DNA from: Anaerolineae bacterium
Lineage (GTDB): Bacteria > Chloroflexota > Anaerolineae > Aggregatilineales > UBA2796
Length of the DNA stretch: 25,888 nucleotides
Direction: 5' to 3'
NCBI GenBank assembly: GCA_020851855.1
Contig: JADZBY010000484.1
Location: 1-25,888, forward strand
Shown: positions 22,325 through 25,888 of the stretch, piece after piece
Position numbering within the stretch: the stretch's first letter is position 1
How the letters are laid out: every line of letters starts with the position of its first letter
Translations under genes and position numbers: made by a program
Notes under the pieces: model-generated
What the model was told of the DNA's origin: nothing
Database searches by the model: none
What the model saw: the letters and a program-made list of their open reading frames with translations, nothing else

Positions 22325-22615
22325 TTACGCTCCTTCGGCGCCCTTCTTGACTTTCTTCTCGGCCACGTGCCCGCGGAAGGTGCGAGTCGGCGCAAATTCG
22401 CCCAGCTTGTGGCCGACCATGTTCTCGGTGATGTAGATCGGCACATGGCGGCGTCCGTCATGCACGGCCAGCGTATGGCCCACCATCTGCGGGAAGATCG
22501 TTGAGGCGCGGCTCCAGGTCTTGATCACCCGCTTCTCGTTCCGCGCGTTCATGTCTTCGATCTTCTTCAAGAGCTTGGGGTCAACAAACGGCCCCTTTTT
22601 CAATGAACGAGACAT
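22325..22615 (-). CDS. rpsS: 30S ribosomal protein S19
   Basis: The 96-residue product starts MSRSLKKGPFVDPKLLKKIE and has IKTWSRASTIFPQMVGHTLA and MVGHKLGEFAPTRTFRGH, a textbook S19. It sits in the head of the small subunit near S13. A short Lys-rich tail follows. It is 29 bases downstream of rplB. Confidence 0.98.
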   Translation of the reverse strand: MSRSLKKGPFVDPKLLKKIEDMNARNEKRVIKTWSRASTIFPQMVGHTLAVHDGRRHVPIYITENMVGHKLGEFAPTRTFRGHVAEKKVKKGAEGA

Positions 22616-22644
22616 CTACAGGTATCCTCCGAACTGGCCTGCCG

Positions 22645-23481
22645 CTAGCGGCGCTTCACACCGCGACGACGGATGATGAACTTGTCGGTCCGCTTGTTCT
22701 TGCGGGTCTTATAACCGAGCGCAGGCTTGCCCCAGGGCGTCTTCGGCCCCGGCATACCGATCGGAGAACGGCCCTCACCACCGCCGTGCGGGTGGCTCTT
22801 CGGGTCCATCGCAGAGCCGCGCACCGTGGGCCGCCAGCCCATCCAGCGCTTGCGCCCTGCCTTGCCGATCTTGATGTTGGCGTGGTCGACGTTGCCGACC
22901 TGCCCCAAGGTGGCCATGCAGTTTTCGGGCACTTTGCGCATCTCGCCGCTCGGCATGCGCAACTGGACATAGTTGTCCTCGCGCCCGATGATCTGCGCCG
23001 CCGTGCCTGCCGACCGGACCAGCTGGCCGCCGCGCCCGTGCTCCAACTCGACGTTGTGCACCATCGAGCCGACCGGGATCAGACTCAGCGGCAGGGCGTT
23101 TCCATCGCGCAGCGGGGCGCTCCGACCGCTCATGAGCGTGTCGCCCACCTGGATATTCAGCGGGGCCAGGATGTACCGCTTCTCGCCGTCGGCATACACC
23201 AACAGGGCGATGCGCGCCGTCCGGTTCGGGTCGTACTCAATCGAGCGCACCCGCGCCGGAATGTCGAACTTGTCGCGCTTGAAGTCGATGATGCGGTACT
23301 GGCGCTTGTGCCCGCCGCCGCGATGCCGCACCGTGACGCGCCCGGTATTGTTGCGCCCTGACTTGCCGCGCTTTTCGCGCATCAGGGACTTTTCGGGCGT
23401 CGCCGTGGTGATCTCTTCAAAGCTGTAACCCGTCATCCCACGGCGACCCGGAGAAGTGGGTTTGTAGACCTTCACTGGCAT
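22645..23481 (-). CDS. rplB: 50S ribosomal protein L2
   Basis: The 278-residue product starts MPVKVYKPTSPGRRGMTGYS and ends with GKPALGYKTRKNKRTDKFII. The peptidyl-transferase-proximal loop HPHGGGEGRSPIG is intact. GAGGAA is six bases before ATG 23481, which fixes the start; an in-frame extension of 60 residues upstream runs through the rplW-rplB gap and is rejected. That 119-base gap holds three degenerate 15-bp direct repeats (23526-23570). Confidence 0.98.
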   Translation of the reverse strand: MPVKVYKPTSPGRRGMTGYSFEEITTATPEKSLMREKRGKSGRNNTGRVTVRHRGGGHKRQYRIIDFKRDKFDIPARVRSIEYDPNRTARIALLVYADGEKRYILAPLNIQVGDTLMSGRSAPLRDGNALPLSLIPVGSMVHNVELEHGRGGQLVRSAGTAAQIIGREDNYVQLRMPSGEMRKVPENCMATLGQVGNVDHANIKIGKAGRKRWMGWRPTVRGSAMDPKSHPHGGGEGRSPIGMPGPKTPWGKPALGYKTRKNKRTDKFIIRRRGVKRR

Positions 23482-23600
23482 AGACGTTTCCTCGTGAGCC
23501 TCGTGCGCCTGACGCCGGTTACCTTCATCCGAGTGCTTCGCATCCGAGCGCTTGGCATTCGGCTGTTTTGCCCGGCGAGGCGGCTTCAGGCCTCGTATCG

Positions 23601-23894
23601 CTACAGGTTGAACAGCGGGATCTTCTGCCCGGCGGGCAGAGTCACAATCGCCTTCTTCCACGCGGCGGCGCGCACATACTTCTTGCGCCCGCGCTGGCCG
23701 CGTTTGGCGGGCATGATCAGGGTCGCCACCTTCAGCACGTCCACGTTGAAGACCAGCTCGATAGCTTCCTTGATCTGAATCTTGTTCGCCCGGATATCGA
23801 CCTCAAACGTGAACTGGTTGAGGTTCGCCGCGTCCTGGGTCGAGACTTCGGTGATGATCGGGCGCTTGATCACGTCGTACAGATGAAGCGTCAT
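23601..23894 (-). CDS. rplW: 50S ribosomal protein L23
   Basis: The 97-residue product has LYDVIKRPIITEVSTQDAAN, FEVDIRANKIQIKEAIELVF and VATLIMPAKRGQRGRKKYVR, the L23 pattern. It is the docking site for trigger factor and SRP at the tunnel exit. It follows rplD by six bases. Confidence 0.97.
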   Translation of the reverse strand: MTLHLYDVIKRPIITEVSTQDAANLNQFTFEVDIRANKIQIKEAIELVFNVDVLKVATLIMPAKRGQRGRKKYVRAAAWKKAIVTLPAGQKIPLFNL

Positions 23895-23900
23895 GGCCGC

Positions 23901-24545
23901 TTACTCCTTCGCCGGAGCCGCCGCGCGGCTCAAAATCCCGGTGATGACGTCCAACGACGCCAGCGGGATGATCACACGGTCGAACTGGAGCAGGTCACGC
24001 ACGTTCATGTAGCTGGCCCGCAGGTACATGGCGCGGGGCAGGTTTGCCAGCGCGCGCTCGGTGGTCTCGTCGCGCTCCGGCAGCAGCACCAGCGCGGTGC
24101 TGTCGCCCACCAGGTTGACCAACGCGCCGGCGACGAGCTTCGTCTTGGCGTCTTCGACCGCGAACTTATCGACAAACACCAGCTGGCCATCCCGCAGCAG
24201 GGCCGACAGCGCGCTCTTGAGCGCGGCGCGGCGCATCTTGCGCGGCATGTCCTGGGTGTACTTGTGTGGGATGGGGCCATGCGCGCGGCCACCGCCCACG
24301 AAGATCGGCGCGGCGCGGTTGCCGTGGCGGGCGCGCCCCGTGCCCTTCTGGCGATACCACTTGGCCTTGCTGCGGTTGACCTCTCCACGACGCTTGGTCT
24401 TGTGAGTTCCCAACCGGGCATTCGCGCCCTGCATCACCACATACTGATGCATCAGGCCCACGTTGATCTTGGCTTCAAACACCTCGGACGACAGGTCGAC
24501 CTTGCCCACCTGCTTGCCCGACATATTCAGGACCGGAACTTCCAT
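23901..24545 (-). CDS. rplD: 50S ribosomal protein L4
   Basis: The 214-residue product has the tunnel loop KAKWYRQKGTGRARHGNRAA followed by PIFVGGGRAHGP, and MPRKMRRAALKSALSALLRD, all L4 hallmarks. In Escherichia coli L4 also represses the S10 operon; no matching leader is recognised here. It follows rplC by 16 bases and precedes rplW by six. Confidence 0.98.
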   Translation of the reverse strand: MEVPVLNMSGKQVGKVDLSSEVFEAKINVGLMHQYVVMQGANARLGTHKTKRRGEVNRSKAKWYRQKGTGRARHGNRAAPIFVGGGRAHGPIPHKYTQDMPRKMRRAALKSALSALLRDGQLVFVDKFAVEDAKTKLVAGALVNLVGDSTALVLLPERDETTERALANLPRAMYLRASYMNVRDLLQFDRVIIPLASLDVITGILSRAAAPAKE

Positions 24546-24561
24546 GGCTCAATCTCTCCGG

Positions 24562-25209
24562 TTAACGCCCGTTGTTGGCGGGACGCGCCTTCACAGACGC
24601 TTTGACGATGACCAACCCACCGTTCGCGCCAGGGATCGACCCCTTGACGGCCAGCAGGTTGCGCTCCGGATCGACCACCACCACTTCCAGGTTCTGGGTA
24701 GTGACGCGCTCGTTGCCCATCTGGCCAGAGCGCCGGGTCCCCTTCTTCACGCGGCCTGGCGTCGAGCCAGAGCTGCTGGAGCCGGGCGCGCGCGTCCGGT
24801 CCGAAGCGCCGTGTGTCGTGGGCTGGCGGTTGAAGTTGTGGCGTTTGATCGTGCCCGCAAAGCCGCGGCCCTTGCTCGTGCCGGCCACGTCCACGCGGTC
24901 CCCCCGCGTGAACATGTCCACCGTCAGGCGCTGGCCTTCTTCCACGTCCAGCGTGCGTACGCGGAACTCGCGCAGCACGCGCATCGCGGGAAGATTGCGC
25001 TTGATCAGGTGCCCGCGCTCGCCGCCCGTCAGGCGCTCTGGCGCGACTTCGTCATAACCAAGCTGCACTGCCGTATAGCCGTCGCGTTCGGCGGTGCGAA
25101 TTGCTGTCACAAAGCACGGCCCGGCTTCGATCACCGTCACGGGCGTTACTTTCCCGTCCGGATCGATGACCTGGGTCATGCCGACTTTCCTACCGATGAT
25201 GCCCTTCAT
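24562..25209 (-). CDS. rplC: 50S ribosomal protein L3
   Basis: The 215-residue product starts MKGIIGRKVGMTQVIDPDGK and contains SKGRGFAGTIKRHNF and SGQMGNERVTTQNLEVVVVD; the glutamine of GQMGNE is the residue methylated in L3 of Escherichia coli. GGAGGT lies six bases before ATG 25209, a near-perfect site, which rules out the in-frame start at 25233. A 159-base untranslated stretch with possible structure separates it from rpsJ. Confidence 0.98.
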   Translation of the reverse strand: MKGIIGRKVGMTQVIDPDGKVTPVTVIEAGPCFVTAIRTAERDGYTAVQLGYDEVAPERLTGGERGHLIKRNLPAMRVLREFRVRTLDVEEGQRLTVDMFTRGDRVDVAGTSKGRGFAGTIKRHNFNRQPTTHGASDRTRAPGSSSSGSTPGRVKKGTRRSGQMGNERVTTQNLEVVVVDPERNLLAVKGSIPGANGGLVIVKASVKARPANNGR

Positions 25210-25243
25210 TAAAGACCTCCGAGGACTGCTCAAGGCATTCCAA

Positions 25244-25330
25244 CGGGTAGCGCTCTGGTGTGCGTGCTGCTGGCTCCCCCAGCCGTCGTCGCGGCGTGGC
25301 TGAGCCTCCCAGGGACTTGCAGGCTACCCG
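25244..25330 (-). promoter_or_regulatory. Candidate structured leader upstream of rplC
   Basis: In the mRNA sense, CGGGTAGC (25330-25323) pairs perfectly with GCTACCCG (25251-25244), enclosing about 70 bases. Within it, GGCT and CAGCC (25306-25303, 25302-25298 complement side) pair with GGCTG and AGCC at 25284-25280 and 25275-25272, giving a bulged inner stem. The structure ends 34 bases before the rplC start and leaves the GGAGGT site free. It is not assigned to any known leader family. Confidence 0.45.
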
Positions 25331-25368
25331 GAGGCATCCTATGTGTCCTGTTTTTCCCGTGCTCGCCT

Positions 25369-25677
25369 CTAGATCTTGATCTCGATGTCCACGCCCGCAG
25401 GCAGGTTCAAGCGCATCAGCGTGTCGATGGTCTTGCTATCGGGATCAAGCACGTCGATCAGCCGTTTGTGCGTGCGAATCTCGAAATGCTCCTGCGATTC
25501 CTTGTCGATGAACGGCGAGCGACGCACGGTGAAGCGCTCGATACGGGTCGGGAGCGGCACGGGTCCCACGACGCGCGCACCGGTCCGTTCAGCGGTTTCG
25601 ACGATCCGCCGCGCCGATTGGTCGATGACGCGGTGATCATAGGCCTTGAGACGAATACGAATCTTGTGCTTTGCCAT
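25369..25677 (-). CDS. rpsJ: 30S ribosomal protein S10
   Basis: The 102-residue product has KIRIRLKAYDHRVIDQSARR, GPVPLPTRIERFTVRRSPFI and HFEIRTHKRLIDVLDPDSKT, the S10 signature. It is a small-subunit head protein that also works as NusE in transcription antitermination. GAGG lies just before the ATG. It is the first gene of the S10 block, 82 bases after tuf. Confidence 0.98.
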   Translation of the reverse strand: MAKHKIRIRLKAYDHRVIDQSARRIVETAERTGARVVGPVPLPTRIERFTVRRSPFIDKESQEHFEIRTHKRLIDVLDPDSKTIDTLMRLNLPAGVDIEIKI

Positions 25678-25709
25678 AATGCCTCTAGGTGTCAGCGGCT
25701 CAGGCAGTC

Positions 25710-25740
25710 AAAGGCCAGCGTCTTGCGGGCGCTGGCCCTT
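25710..25740 (-). terminator. Hairpin between tuf and rpsJ, possible attenuator
   Basis: In the mRNA, AAGGGCCAGCG (25740-25730) pairs with CGCTGGCCTTT (25720-25710) in an 11-bp stem with one G-U and a nine-base loop. Only three U residues end the stem and no longer U run follows, so termination would be weak. It may give partial attenuation between tuf and the S10 genes. Confidence 0.4.
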
Positions 25741-25759
25741 GCGCCTGGGCATCCACCAA

Positions 25760-25888
25760 TCAGTCCAGGACTTCGGTGATAACACCCGCGCCGACGGTCA
25801 GGCCGCCTTCGCGGATGGCGAACTTGGAGCCTTTTTCCAAGGCCACGGGCGTGATCAGCTCGACGTGCATGTTGATGTCGTCGCCGGG
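25760..25888 (-). CDS. tuf: Elongation factor Tu, C-terminal end only
   Basis: The last 42 residues of EF-Tu are visible: the conserved PGDDINMHVELITPVALEKG, then FAIREGGLTVGAGV and a short end. This is part of domain 3, which binds aminoacyl-tRNA. The rest lies beyond the right edge. The family usually has REGGRTVG; leucine replaces that arginine here. Position before rpsJ is the common str-S10 arrangement, with rpsL, rpsG and fusA presumably further upstream. Confidence 0.95.
   Translation of the reverse strand, partial: PGDDINMHVELITPVALEKGSKFAIREGGLTVGAGVITEVLD

Noticed and set aside
23482..23661. A 60-residue N-terminal extension of L2
   Set aside because: L2 starts MPVKVYKPTSPGRRG with a good ribosome-binding site at 23481; the extension is low-complexity repeat sequence.

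Overview
The window is GC-rich bacterial DNA. It is dominated by an almost complete ribosomal-protein supercluster on the minus strand, covering the S10, spc and alpha operons. Reading down the minus strand from the right edge, the order is tuf (3' end only), rpsJ, rplC, rplD, rplW, rplB, rpsS, rplV, rpsC, rplP, rpmC, rpsQ, rplN, rplX, rplE, rpsN, rpsH, rplF, rplR, rpsE, rpmD, rplO, secY, adk, map, rpsM, rpsK, rpsD, rpoA, rplQ, truA, rplM, rpsI. The best guess for the host is a Chloroflexota bacterium (Anaerolineae-like). The guess rests on the base composition, the zinc-type S4, S14 and L24 proteins, the truA-rplM-rpsI tail after rplQ, a translin-family gene, and abundant palindromic intergenic repeats. 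It is an inference from memory of such genomes, not a search result.

Layout. Positions 1-220 hold three tandem copies of a 73-74 bp palindromic repeat. Positions 290-1644 (minus) carry a YgiT-type zinc-finger gene and a UroD-like methyltransferase gene under one good promoter. Positions 1854-4499 (plus) carry an unrecognised membrane protein and a GT4-type glycosyltransferase. Positions 4622-6537 (minus) are an alpha/beta hydrolase - MoxR-like ATPase pair with its own TATAAT promoter. Positions 6755-7908 (minus) are a translin/TRAX-like gene followed by a GNAT acetyltransferase. Everything from 8064 to the right edge is the ribosomal cluster with its usual housekeeping passengers: secY, adk, map, rpoA and truA.

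Working logic. The cluster makes ribosomal proteins together with the RNA polymerase alpha subunit, the Sec translocon pore, adenylate kinase, methionine aminopeptidase and a tRNA pseudouridine synthase. Many junctions are ATGA or TGATG overlaps, which suggests translational coupling. Departures from the textbook layout are: infA and rpmJ are missing between map and rpsM; a palindromic repeat and a new promoter sit between rpsM and rpsK; a potentially structured RNA segment lies between rpsJ and rplC; a strong hairpin lies before secY; rpsD appears to start at TTG; truA and rplM overlap by 41 bases; and S14 has an unusual zinc site.

Repeats. Three intergenic elements (4514-4578, 7945-8000, 12712-12768) share one grammar: a 20-bp palindrome, then CTAC-N-GTAG, then another 20-bp palindrome. 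The last two are inverted copies of one another. The left-edge array uses the same CTAC/GTAG parts. No tRNA, rRNA, CRISPR array or insertion sequence was seen. I do not see a convincing new multi-gene system. The most novel-looking items are the repeat grammar, the translin-like gene and the rpsJ-rplC leader.
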